64,000 bases of DNA from Lepidodermella squamata (lineage: Eukaryota; Gastrotricha): NCBI GenBank assembly GCA_047495785.1, contig JBLDXI010000025.1, positions 496,001-560,000 on the forward strand, read 5' to 3'. Below, in pieces: positions 9,537 to 20,701 of the stretch (the first letter of the stretch is position 1; each line of letters begins with the position of its first letter). The notes under the pieces were generated by a model. That model had not been told where the DNA came from, did not search any database, and worked only from the letters and a program-made list of their open reading frames with translations. The position numbers and the translations under genes were made by a program.

Positions 9537-10670
9537 TCAAGGCAGTGCGACGTCGGACAAGTTAACGGCAGTGATAGCGAGAATGAAGAGAGCGATTGTA
9601 GCCAACGTGAAATCTAGCATCCGACCGACACTGAACGCAACTCCCTCCCGTATCGTTATCGACCGCTCGAACCAAGCAGCTTTCGAATGAGCGACGCCGC
9701 ACAACAAACAATTCAAAACAGCGCAGATAACGCCCATGTTCGTCATCGAATTAAGATGATTTGTCATAAGACTCAACTTATCAGGCAAGTACGTGATCCC
9801 TGCGATTTGAATGTCGACGAGGCCCAGTAGGAAAACAGCCGAGAGTACACATCGCCTTGAATCTTCTGGATTAATGATGAAAGCTGAAACCACGGCCAGT
9901 GCCAGAAAACTCGACGGATTCATGAGGTAACACAGGTAGAAATGCGATTGGCGCTTCAGAGTGAAACGGAAGACCAAACTAGACCGATTGTGGCTCTCGT
10001 CACAGATAACAGTCTCTATTTCGGACGAATGCTTCACTACCAACCATTCATTTTTCTCCGCCAGAGCTTTTGCCGACTTGGAAATTTCGCCTTTAGTAAA
10101 CTGAACCGCCGAGGTATATTCGTGAATTTGAAGCTCGATCGTGCAATTTTGGGTGTCGAAGGGGAATAACGCGAGATCGAGGTTGCATATCGACGACCAA
10201 ATCCCTGAGTAGTAGCGATGGAACTCAACTGCAGGAGAGTGAGCGGGTTTCGTGATTAGCGAATATGAGCCTAAATGTTTCATTTTCGAGTCGGAAATTG
10301 CGTTTTTGTGGTGAATATGCGGCCGCCATGTGATCTCTTCCTCAGAGAAATAGGTGAACGATTGCCGGCCTATTTCAGGACACGGCAATTTCCAGGTAAC
10401 GTGTAAAGTCCCAGATAACTGGAAAGAGTCGGTTTTCTCATCAATTCCAATGATTTTCGCGATTTCCAATTTCGCCGTTAGATCTGTCGGCGTGCATGAA
10501 GATTCTATCGACGTTTCAGCGTTTGGGCAAGTTGGAGAGTAGCGTTGAGCCTCCAAGATTTTGCAAGTTTTAACTAGAGCGATGGCTCGAGGCTCTTTTA
10601 GCGCAATGTCTTCGCCGAGTGTGGCTGAGAAGACACAGTAAAAAATGGCAGTCCTAAATACTGAGTGCAT
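9537..10670 (-). CDS. Short-loop Cys-loop receptor 4, divergent pore (intronless)
   Basis: 377 residues, single exon, signal peptide about 1-19. It keeps the family N-terminus (K-T-C...Q-R-Y-S-P-T-C-P), W-R-P-H-I, the Cys loop (13 residues, ending F-P-F-D-T-Q-N-C) and four membrane segments with a short M3-M4 loop. It is the outlier in the pore: aligned on the Pro at 23', M2 has Arg at -1' and 0' instead of Asp-Arg, and Asp at 13'. M1 has N-P-S where the others have I-P-C. The acidic selectivity ring is therefore lost; it may be an auxiliary subunit, a changed-selectivity channel, or non-conducting. The frame is fully open, so it is not an obvious pseudogene. Confidence 0.85.
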   Translation of the reverse strand: MHSVFRTAIFYCVFSATLGEDIALKEPRAIALVKTCKILEAQRYSPTCPNAETSIESSCTPTDLTAKLEIAKIIGIDEKTDSFQLSGTLHVTWKLPCPEIGRQSFTYFSEEEITWRPHIHHKNAISDSKMKHLGSYSLITKPAHSPAVEFHRYYSGIWSSICNLDLALFPFDTQNCTIELQIHEYTSAVQFTKGEISKSAKALAEKNEWLVVKHSSEIETVICDESHNRSSLVFRFTLKRQSHFYLCYLMNPSSFLALAVVSAFIINPEDSRRCVLSAVFLLGLVDIQIAGITYLPDKLSLMTNHLNSMTNMGVICAVLNCLLCGVAHSKAAWFERSITIREGVAFSVGRMLDFTLATIALFILAITAVNLSDVALP

Positions 10671-11039
10671 GATTTTCGATAAAAAAAAGGAATGCTGACT
10701 TGCGCACTACAATGTGGAGAGGCCAGATCAGATAATTGAATTTGTTACGCACAATTGGATGCTCTATTCATTCAAGTGGCAGCGATTTTGGTTCCGGTTT
10801 TTGCGGTCTATTAATTTTACTTGACATCTTCTTGAGACGTGCATTTTGCGCAGAATGAAACGATGAAAAGCACCGGGAGTATTTTTCAAAAAATTGTAAT
10901 TTCTGATTTCTGAAATGAACAAAAACTAGAATTCTTAAATGGCAAAGAACAATTATTCATAGCAACTTTCGGAAAGAAAGTAACTCCTTGATAGAAAACA
11001 AAAAACAAATAGAATAGATGTTTCATGTAAATTTATTGT
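10671..11039. other. Short intergenic stretch
   Basis: Upstream region of receptor 4 and 3' flank of the first nuclear receptor gene. No feature seen beyond A/T-rich sequence. Confidence 0.4.
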
Positions 11040-12276
11040 TTAAACGCCGAAGAGCGAAATAGTGCCAGCACATCTCAAATCGCATTCAATTAGCGATTCA
11101 AGCCATTTCTGAGCTGGTCCATCGAAGAGTTGACGCGCCGCTCTGATGCATGTGTCGAGGCTCCAGAAGCGATGCGATACAGCATCAGTATTTCCTCCGA
11201 ATTGCCGCGATAGCCAGCATTTGAGGGCTTTCATCAAATTAGCTCTAACACTGGCGTATTTCGGCTCGTTCAACCCATCTGGAAAAAAAATACAGCGATA
11301 ATGCTGAAAATCTCAAAATTATCACTGATCTACCTTGAAATAACAGCATAGCGAACATAACGGCTGCTTCCATGAAAGTAGGGTTCCACGCGGCCATTTC
11401 TCGTACTAAAACTTCGTTCGCTGCTGCAAGATCTCCAGGTACGGGGAACATTTCTTCAATATCTCGGTGGAACTCGGAATTCGCTCCGAAAATAGTAGCT
11501 ACACTAGAGTTCCTTACATTAGGCAAGGCGAAGAACAAAACAGGGCCCATTTTTAGGAAGTCTGTTACTGTCTGCGTGTCGTTGTAGTTTAAATTAGGAA
11601 TTTTCTCGCTCTCCAGCACAAATCTGCTGTAGGATAGCCCCGCTTCAATGAGCCCGTGGAGGTGTTCGTTGAGCAGATACGTCATTACTTCACAGTCCTT
11701 AACAGGCTGCACAATTTTACGCCCAGGCACCTAAAAGCACAGGTAAAATCTAGGTAAGATCTTAGCGGACAGTAAGTATACATTATTCAAGGGGTGCAAG
11801 TAGGTGAAAGCTTCAGCTGCCAGTTGCAAAGTGCGTTCAACCTCATTCCCATCGAACAGAAGGGGTTCTTTACAAGGTTTCGACACTTTTAATTTCATGC
11901 TAGAATCTGCAACTGCTTTTTTCCGATTCCCTAGAGAAGATCTTTTGGAAGGATAAACGATATTTTCGGTTAGGCTTACGTCTCCCCATTCCAACAGCGT
12001 AGCATTGATCAATCCGACATTTGTTACACTCGCGTCTCATTTTCCCGGCTAGTATGCATCGGTTGGTACCCGAAATACACACCAGCTCGTCGGCAATCTC
12101 ATCGTAGCGGCGGAAAAATTTCTGCAGATTTGTATGTAATGAGGCTGTGAATATAGAAGAAAATCGAGACCAACCTGGCATGCTTCACATTTCTTTGGCT
12201 GATATCTGAGGCGTCGATAGACAATTTCGCCGCAGACTTTGCAGTGCACACCGCCTGATTCAGCTGATGCTTGCAT
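11040..12276 (-). CDS. Nuclear receptor 1 (C4 zinc-finger DNA-binding domain + ligand-binding domain)
   Basis: Five exons on the minus strand: 12276-12175, 12121-11980, 11930-11782, 11730-11334, 11278-11040; all junctions GT-AG and in frame, 342 residues. Exon 1 gives zinc finger 1 (C-x2-C...C-E-A-C-Q), exon 2 gives K-F-F-R-R and finger 2 (C...C-x9-C-x2-C-x4-C, then A-V-G-M-G-R-R). The P-box reads C-E-A-C-Q-K-F-F instead of the usual C-E-G-C-K-G-F-F, and the linker between the first cysteine pairs is one residue longer than standard. Exons 3-5 form a helical ligand-binding-type domain. It acts as a transcription factor by family. Two tandem paralogues follow. Lineage-specific expansion; target and ligand unknown. 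Confidence 0.88.
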
Positions 12277-12372
12277 GTTTTTTTGGAGAATCGAACGACT
12301 TTAATCCCTGCTTTTTTTTACAACTGCAACAGTTTAATTTTTGACATTGTCCAGAAAAAAACGGTTCACAGC

Positions 12373-12384
12373 TTATATATTGGG
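12373..12384 (-). promoter_or_regulatory. Possible TATA box for nuclear receptor 1
   Basis: Minus-strand CCAATATATAAG lies about 100 bp upstream of the ATG at 12276. Position and sequence fit a core promoter; no experimental support. Confidence 0.35.
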
Positions 12385-13336
12385 TAAGGTGAGTCACCAG
12401 CGAACAAATATGGAATAATTATCAGCCCTTTTCTCGCGGACGGTGTTTTTTATCGAGATATAAGAGTGTTATCGCCGCAGAAATAAATTGCTATTGCACC
12501 AGATGGCTGGTCTTATTATTTCCTCAATGACCTCGGGGCCGTCATTTAGCCACATTATAGTACAACTTGTTGCCAAAGAGAGTAAGCCTGGAAAGGCGTA
12601 AGCGAGATGGGTGGTTTTCGGGGGAGGAGGGGGTGGATGTGGAGGGGTGAGATTTAGTGGCTGTGCCTGGGAAAGTTCTCAAGACGAGTAATAATTAACT
12701 CGCGCCCTGTAATTCTGGGTCTATGTGGCTTGGATCTATTCCTTCAAGCTGTGGGGCGAATGCATTATTACACGCCAAGCTCTGGCTTTGCGCCTGGAGA
12801 TCATGTGCGTTAAAACTTGAGCTAGTGAGCTGCATTCTTACCTCAAGCCGGGACGTGGTCGAATAAGAGTCCGAAAAAAGAGATGGTAATTGAGAGGAGG
12901 GCAGATGACCAACTAAACCATTTTTTGTGAATGCTCCGGATGCGAAAATAAAAGGTTAACCAATTTGAAATATACCCGGGAAATCTTGAATTTTTCTCTG
13001 TCTTTGGAGGCACTTTGCCCACTCAGTTTTTGGTTTCACTGAGGAATTATTGCATCTCTCATCCCCATTCATGGATAGCCAAGTCCGTGTATTCCCCGCT
13101 CATCAAAATTACATTATAATTTACAAGCAGTAGGGAGTAAAACCAATTGTGATAAATAATAAAGCTTTTAAATTCCACTGCGATAGAAAAAAATATGTGC
13201 TACGGCCAACAGATTTTATTACGCTTTTGCCGCAAATTTAAATCGTGGGGTAAGAATTCCGGGCTCTCAATGTCTCTTCAGGGAGTGACGTGAAGTTGCA
13301 GCCGTAGCTCTTGTCTCCAGAGTAGTTGCTTTCAGT
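12385..13336. other. Intergenic between nuclear receptors 1 and 2
   Basis: About 950 bp with G-rich patches (near 12615-12650) but no recognisable gene, RNA or transposon end. Likely contains regulatory sequence of nuclear receptor 1. Confidence 0.45.
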
Positions 13337-14847
13337 TCATTTTACTGACATGAAGCATTCCCACTCCGAGCAGAGCTGCATTTGCCCTGCAAAGTCGCCA
13401 AGCCATTTGTGAGCAGACCCGTCATAGAAATCACGTGCCGCCGTTATGCATCGATCCAAACTGGAGAGGCGCCTGCCAATAATGTCAGTGTCGCCCTTGA
13501 ACTGCCGTGATAGCGAACAGTTGAGTGCCAGCATCAGCCGACTTTTTATTTTAGAGATTTTCGGCATAGCATCGTTACCTGATGAGAGGATAAATTAGTA
13601 ACATCAAGCTCACTTCGGCAATAAGAAAATGCTGCGAAATTAATTCAACCCCCACAAGATAACACTTGACCATGAAAGGGTTTTCTTCAACTACGTTCCA
13701 TGTTGTTGTCGAACTTTTCGAGGAATATTCCCCCTTTCCTTAGACTTGTGGTTGATTGAAAAATCGAACCATTTGGCATACCTCTGAAGATGAGCAGTGC
13801 AAACATCACAGCTGCCTCTACAAAAGTCGGGTTCCACTCAGCCATAAGTTGAACTATTGATTCAGTCGCGGACATGAGGTCATTCGATACAGGATAGATC
13901 TGCTCAACAATCGCCTGCAGCTCCGGCGTAGCACCAAAAATTGTTAAAGTTGCTGATATTCGTTGGTTGGGCAGAGCGTAGAAAAGAGCAATGCCGATTT
14001 GTAAGAAATCACGGACCATAAAATCATCGCAGCTATTAACCGGAATGCCTTCGTTTTCCAGCACGAACCGGCAATAGGATGCGGCAGTTTCGATTAGGCT
14101 TATCAAATGCTCGTTAAACAGATTAGCCATGATTGACCAATCTTGAACGGGTTGTGTGAACTTCCGGCCAGGAACCTATAATAAACAATAAAAATTGCCC
14201 AAGTTAGCAATGCGGAGTTCGAATCTCATAAGTCTCTCGTCTAATAATAATGGATTATCGATGCTTGAAGTTTAAAATTCGTTCTGAATTTCATAATGAT
14301 TAGCAAACATTGTTGAAGTTATATCATGATGAAACTCACATTATCCAGGGGCTGTAGAAATGTAAATGCTTCGGCTGCCAATCGGAGGCGGCTTTCAACC
14401 TCGTTCCCATCGAACAACTCAGGCTCTCTGTAGATGTTCGACGTGGTTTCCATATTCTGCAGCAGGCTGGGGCGTCTTCTCTTACTTCTTCCTATCAATT
14501 GGCAGAAATTGAGCTTTACTTGCTATTTCCGATTTCTATAATACTTACGCCTACCCATGCCAACTGCGAGACATTGAGCCATGCGGCATCTGTTGCATTC
14601 ACGCCGCTTCTTGCCAGATATGTAACAACAATTAGTGCGAGACGTGCATATTAGGGCGTCTGCAAGTCCGCTGTATCGGCGGAAAAATTTCTGAAAATAA
14701 TCTCAATCAACATTTTTATTCCATTAGCCTAATATGAATAGCTACTTGACAGGCTTCGCATTTCCTTGGTTGGTACAACTTGCGTCTGTGGACAATCTCA
14801 CCACAGACCTCGCAAAATACAAAATCCACATCATGAGGCTGTTCCAT
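13337..14847 (-). CDS. Nuclear receptor 2
   Basis: Five exons: 14847-14746, 14690-14549, 14491-14340, 14175-13782, 13578-13337; total 343 residues. Intron positions and phases match nuclear receptor 1 exactly (0, 1, 0, 1). I start at the internal Met at 14847 because it gives the same 34-codon first exon as the neighbour; the frame is open to 14907. DNA-binding domain: C-E-V-C-G...C-E-A-C-Q|K-F-F-R-R-Y, then finger 2 ending C-L-A-V-G-M-G-R-R. The ligand-binding region carries conserved blocks shared with nuclear receptor 1 (F-D-G-N-E-V-E, L-N-x-L-F-N-E-H-L type, W-N-P-T-F-x-E-A-A-V-M-F-A). Same unusual P-box. Confidence 0.88.
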
Positions 14848-15499
14848 GCCAGCTTTTGTGAAAAATCTAGGTGAACTCAAAAAGTTTATAACAAAGCATT
14901 CAGCCACTAGAGCTTTACTAGCCGTTGTTTGTCACTAATGGAAAGATAAAGACCTTATCACGATGCACAAGCCTAATTGGTGCTGGCTATGGTGATTTCC
15001 TGCTTTTTGCCACAGGCAAAGTAAGATAACACACAAATATCGAAAGCGTCCAAATTTAGGCTGTCGCGAAATACAAACAACCCAAGATGAATGACTCTAT
15101 TCATCTTTATCAAGTGTTTGCATTAAGTATACAACCAGGTAACTTCGGTCTCTCAAGCTTATGTGGCCTGAGTAAACACCTGTTCGTGGTCCGTGGCGCG
15201 GCTTATCGTCGAGCATGACGTGATGAATTACGCAACAAATGAATTACATCAACCTTCCATACAAATTTAGAAATTCTGAGTACTACGGGTAAGTCCGCAT
15301 CCGCTTCCTTACGTTTCCTGTGAATATATCGGTCAGAAAACTGAAAGAAAATTCAGAGCATCTCACATCTCACGGTTCATTGTTATTCAGCGGAACGTTA
15401 TCACGTGACACGTGACACATGCTGGCCAGTGTACACACGGAAAGAGTGGGGCAAAAAGCTTGAAACAATTCTGGGTTTACTGATAAGAACACTTCTAAG
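14848..15499. other. Intergenic between nuclear receptors 2 and 3
   Basis: Upstream flank of nuclear receptor 2; contains CACGTGACACGTGACAC (15403-15419 region), a repeated E-box-like CACGTG pattern. No gene seen. Confidence 0.4.
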
Positions 15500-16729
15500 T
15501 CAAGCAAGCGCGTTTTCAATAGATTCCAGACTTAGCATAGCCATAGCTCGCTGCACTTGAGATACGTGCTGGATGACTTCATACAACTTTATCAAACACT
15601 TCCGCCCCGGGCCAAAGTGAATTGACTTTGAGAGGTCGATGGACTTATCAAGTGATTTCAGCCGCTGATCAACTATGGCAGAATCGCCGTATTGCTTGAA
15701 CAACATCATCCGCAACACAACCATTAGTCGTTGTCTCAACTTAGTCGTCTTTGGCGATGAATAGTTTTTGTCTGAAATAAAATCAAAATAGTCAAAGCTG
15801 CAATTAAATTACATACTTTCTAACCTTGAAAAAGAAGCAAGCAGAAGAGGAAAGCTGTTTCGACAAAATCAGGAGCCCAATCGTCCATATGGCGATCGAG
15901 TTCGATTTTCCCCTGAAGCAAATCGCATGCACTATCCGAGTAGATCTGCATCAAATCGACTTCGGCAGATTTTGATATTTCAAAAAGAGGCCGAGATCCA
16001 GGAGATCGAGAGCCAGGAAGGCCAAAAAATAGAATCGAAGCGACATTAGTGAAGTCGGACGCCAAAGCCACTGCCTCAGATTTGGAAAAGCTCTCGATTC
16101 CTTACAATAATATTTGCGCCATTATAAAGGAAAAAGATAAGACTCTTACCCATAAGGAATTTGCAGTAGCACAACGACGCTGCAACGACAGTTTTCACGT
16201 AAGTGCTGAAGATTACAGCAAGTTTGCCTTCAATCGATGATTTTTCAGCAAAATTGTAGTTTGAGAGTAATTTTGCGCTGTTCAGTGAATGAAGCTGCGT
16301 AAAAGCTGAGGTAGCTAGTCTTAAGGTTTCTTCAAGACCCCGGCCGTCGTAGAGGATAGGTTCCTTCAGCGCAAGATCGTTTCGCCACAAGCCATTCTCT
16401 AACGATTTGCAATTCATGGTTTTATTACGGCCCATTCCTATTGCCAAACATCGTGACATTCTGCACTTGGCGCAATCCCTTCTCAGTCGACCACCTATGA
16501 AGCACCGATTATCACTTTCCGAGCATAGCAGAGTTTCGCTGTTATTTCTATGTCGGAAGAAGAATTTCTAGGAAAAATTGTGGCTTATGATATCTTCAAT
16601 CAAATGACTAGGTCCAACCTGACAAGCTTCGCATTTTCGCGGTTGGTAATTTTGTTTTTTGGCTACAGGTAGCCCGCAAACTTTGCATTGAACAGGTCCA
16701 AAACTGGATACTTGAATTGAAGGTTCCAT
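15500..16729 (-). CDS. Nuclear receptor 3, with altered intron layout
   Basis: Four exons: 16729-16619, 16567-16150, 16070-15825, 15771-15500; 348 residues, all junctions GT-AG and in frame. Finger 1 ends Q-P-R-K-C-E-A-C-Q, exon 2 starts K-F-F-F-R-H-R and holds finger 2 (C-R-M-S-R-C-L-A-I-G-M-G-R). Relative to the two neighbours, the introns after the zinc finger and before the main ligand-binding exon are absent, and a new intron interrupts the ligand-binding region after K-F-L-M. The protein is more divergent than the other two. Its acceptor at 16071 is the second AG after the pyrimidine tract, chosen because only it keeps frame. Confidence 0.8.
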
Positions 16730-16918
16730 CCAGCTAATATCAGTAGTCTTACACCCAGTACTGGCAGTTTTCTTATCAGTAGCGCACCCTTCAGCTTTAT
16801 TGTGCTTATCATTGAACTCATGATAAGCTTCACCAACCTGCTCGAGAGGGTCAGGTAAGAAAACACATCAAACCACAGGGCACAGTGGCGAAGCACAGGC
16901 TGAAACAACTGAAAATGC
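16730..16918. other. Short junction; fragment of a dispersed repeat
   Basis: Lies between nuclear receptor 3 and the retrotransposon. The stretch CTCGAGAGGGTCAGGTAAGAAAAC (around 16841-16864) resembles part of the repeat units found at 35412-35590. Confidence 0.3.
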
Positions 16919-16921
16919 TGA

Positions 16922-18349
16922 TTGTGCAAACTTCGAGTGGAGAAATACAATTTGTCATTTAAGCCAATAAAGTCAAACGTGGGAGTCCGACAGGGTGACC
17001 CATTATCGCCACTTCTGTTTTCGATTTTTATAAACGATCTTATACCTTACCTAATGAAAGTTTTTCCTGGCTTGACCTTCGGCGAATATGTAGTCCTGGC
17101 AATCCTATACGCCGATGACTTGGTCCTACTGGCAGAAAGCCCCGAGCAGCTGCAGAGCCTCCTGGATGAGCTAGTAGCTTATGCTGAAGAAAACTCATTA
17201 ATAATTAACGTCGATAAAACAAAAATCTTGATTTTCGAAAAAAAATTTGTTGAAAATAATCAATTAAAATTTTATCTAAACGGCGAACAACTCGAAAGAG
17301 TTAAAGATTTTAAATATCTAGGAGTTTATTTTACTAATAATTTGAACTTTGATAAAATGGTGGAGGTTGTCAATGCGAATGCGAAAAGAATTGCCGCTTT
17401 TATACCCAACATGATCGATCGGTTCACCACATATTTACCACCCAAAACGTTTCATCTTCTCTATAATTCATATCTGGTTAGCAACTATTCCTATGCTGGA
17501 GGATTTTGGGGTCAATCAAAAAAGGGCAAAATTTTTCCTTTCAATACTCATTTCGTAAAACAGCTCTGCCGAATACCCGCTGCGGCGAGGGACGAGCTCG
17601 TGAAACGAGAATTCTATCTAGATCCTCCAAGCCTGATCCTCACTAAAACAGCTATTCGTCACTTTCTTAAACTAAAATTCGAGGACAACCATATTCTGCT
17701 GAAGACTGCTTTCGAAATAATTGATTCTAACAAAAATCTATATAAACACATCTTCAAAAATTTACCAGAAGATGTTGAAAAATTAGGCGGAAAAGAAATT
17801 TTTAACGCTACATCTAAATTTGAGGGCCTAGCCCTGCTTGAGAGATGGTACGAGAAATGGGTCGAAAATGATAAATTTTCGACGGCCTCTTCTCTGAAAT
17901 CGCTCTACCAAAATCCTGTCTACTCTGAAGAGAAATTCGACAAACTATTAATATACTCTAGTACGCGGCAAGCTTTCTGGTCAATTAAAAATATTCAAAC
18001 TCTAGCGATGATCAGAACTAATTCCGTACACAAACCGTTTTGCTACATAAATAACTTCGGCCTTAGATGTATCTTCTGCTTGAAAAATAGTAATAATCCC
18101 GCCCTATCTCTAAATAGCTTCTCGGACTCTGTCGAATTGCTAACACACCTATATGTAGAATGTAACCACTTGCCATTGCTATATAATATTAATAGCGCCG
18201 AAATAAAACCCGATAAACGCGACATTATCAATTCTATAATTCGTTGCGAATCCAGCGGCTCTGCCCATCTTTCAAAAATACTATCTCTCGCCTACAGTTA
18301 CCGTACGACGTTAAAGCTACATGTATATCCTTCTACCTTAACTACCTAA
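16922..18349 (+). mobile_element. 5'-truncated non-LTR retrotransposon (reverse transcriptase fragment)
   Basis: An open frame of 475 codons with no ATG, preceded by an in-frame TGA at 16919. It starts inside the reverse transcriptase domain: G-V-R-Q-G-D-P-L-S-P (motif B), L-Y-A-D-D-L-V-L-L (catalytic motif C), then N-V-D-K-T-K and K-Y-L-G-V-Y. A C-terminal cysteine/histidine cluster (C-I-F-C...H-L-Y-V-E-C) follows. The 5' endonuclease and the first RT motifs, including the catalytic Asp of motif A, are missing, so this copy is dead on arrival as typical for LINEs. The uninterrupted 475 codons suggest a fairly young insertion. Confidence 0.85.
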
Positions 18350-20701
18350 TTCTGACTGGGTCCTTGATTTTGGTTAAAATAAATGTAAGTAAAATATCGC
18401 TCTCATAAATTATATTAAATTATATTATCTGCACGTGTGATTGTGACGTCTGAATCTGTAATATATTTCGAACGACGCACGCGTATACCTCTCGACGCCT
18501 ATCTATATGTTATATCTATCTATATGTTATCTATACGTTATACGTTATATCTATATGTTATATCGCCAAAGAGTTGTGATATTTGTGGTGCGCCCAAAGC
18601 CCAACCGTGGCCGGTGCTTTTTTATTTCTTTTGAAACAATAAAACAAACAGCTTGCAATTTGTCATTTTTCATCGGGGTTTAAAGTACAGTTCGAGCTTT
18701 TAGATGCCAATTGCAGATTTTGGAAGCTGGAAAAGCCAGGGCAACCTTTGGTTCGTCCGGCTGGGTCCGGCTGACATCGGCTGAAAAACATGTCAATTTC
18801 GGAATCCTACTTCTAACAGTGTTTGGGGTCCATTCCAGTGGGCCGGGGTACAATTCTTGTATCACACGATACCGGACCTATAGAAAGGTCGGTTGCTAGT
18901 TTCACCATCATGTTTGCAGCTTCCACAATTCGCTTTGTCTTCACGTTCATAACCTATAAAATGTGTCAAGTTGCGTTCAAGTGAACTCTAATGGTGCGAT
19001 TATGCAAATCTTTCATAAAAAGACAACATCGTTTTTTAACATTCCCTTTCAAGCGAAGTAGAACCGGTGAGGATAACAGATGTCGTCATAACATTCCCCC
19101 TTTGGTCATTGATTGAGTTGTTGAGGGATGATCCCAACCATCCCTAGCGGTACTACGCTCTCGTGTATTCTGTTTTCATGTAATCTTTAACAGCGCAGAT
19201 AATAGCTCGGCAAATATGCTTTGTAGCATTTCCAGGCCTTAAGCAAGTAATGCTAGATCATCGGTGAGTTGCCTTGCAAGTACTACTTACTAGCCGAGTG
19301 ATACGCCTGGCAATATTTTCATAAGATGCGAGATTAAGTGGTTGATAAACATTGAAAATAGCCGAGGGGAGAAACGGCGCCAAAAAACTTAGAATCAACG
19401 AATAATAATTACATGCAACAACTGCCACTTTTACCCTCGCTCTTGCTCTCACTTTTAATTTAATTTCACATGTTTTTCCCGCTGCGGAAATACTTTTTGA
19501 CCGGAATCAATTTCACGAAATTTTCAGCAATTGCATGATCAATTTGGAGAACATTATTAAAATCTGACATAAAAAATCTGAAATTATGCAAGATTTCATG
19601 TTCAATTAAGGTTTAAGGTCTGAAAACTTATTATCGGACCGATCCGATCAAGAAATATTGACTCATGGCCCACCAAGTATACACGAAAATCCTCGTGTTC
19701 AATGCCAATTCGATATTTTACGATATCGTTGGCAACGCGGCAGAAGAATCCTCTATTGGCTTGTCTAGACTAGACTAGAAGGACTCGGTTTTTGTCAATT
19801 TTACCGCCTGCACTTATAGTCTGAAATACTTTTTTGTATGTATTTTGTTTACTCAAAAAAACTTTCAGCTAAACTTGCCGGCAAGACGCTTTCCGCTTTC
19901 CACAACCACCTTTTTTACTGTTATTGCATTAGCATTAACTTAGTAATAGATGACACGATGCAAGGCAAAAAATGCTTACCCAATGTTAGTTGACGTTAAC
20001 CCTTTCACGGCCGAATTATTCATATCCGGTAGAAAAACTATTTGACAACATTTCTAGGGGTTTTAGGGGGTCCCCGATCACGATTCTGTAACCCACTTGT
20101 CAGTGACGTCATATAAACAAGCCTAGAGGTTCCTTCAGCCGCGCTGTCAACGATATATCATTCATAAATCGTTTATATTTGAGCTGGCCGAACTCGATTT
20201 TCTCATCTCAACACGTCATCGAGTAGTTTCGATTCGTAAGTCTCGGCCGGCTCCGTTCAGTTATGAGCTCTTTAGCACATTAGCACCTTAGCACATGAGT
20301 GTGCTGTCAAGTTTTGAAAGTTGAATCGAATGCAACTAATTTTCTGCCGCACCAGGTAGATTTCTCGAAAATGTACTGGGTGAAACTGCGTCCTCATACC
20401 CTACTCAAGTATAAAGAATTGAATCGTGCCAAATAATAAGTGAGTATTTTTTTCCGAATAACGACGACTACTGTGTGCAAAATAACCATGGTTTGACGGG
20501 CTGAATTTCATTATCAGCAGCAATCATGGCTTGGAGATCCACGCCGGAAATCATGAAAAGTTTTTATTTTTGCGTGGAATGCGATTTCGAGATAGAAACA
20601 AGCTAAATTAAAAGTAAACAAAGCCTGGCGCATGGATTCTCCGCGCTTATTGGAGCTGTTCGATTTCATATTTCTTTCATATATTCATAATTTTGCTAGG
20701 A
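18350..20701. other. Gene-poor stretch
   Basis: Begins with the LINE 3' UTR (A-rich, about 18350-18420). A degenerate TATATCTATATGTTATATC simple repeat runs 18497-18566. The remainder to the next gene has no frame, inverted repeat or RNA I can support. Confidence 0.45.
18497..18566. repeat. Imperfect microsatellite (ATCTATATGTT)n
   Basis: Repeated TATATCTATCTATATGTTATC-like units, directly visible. Confidence 0.7.
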
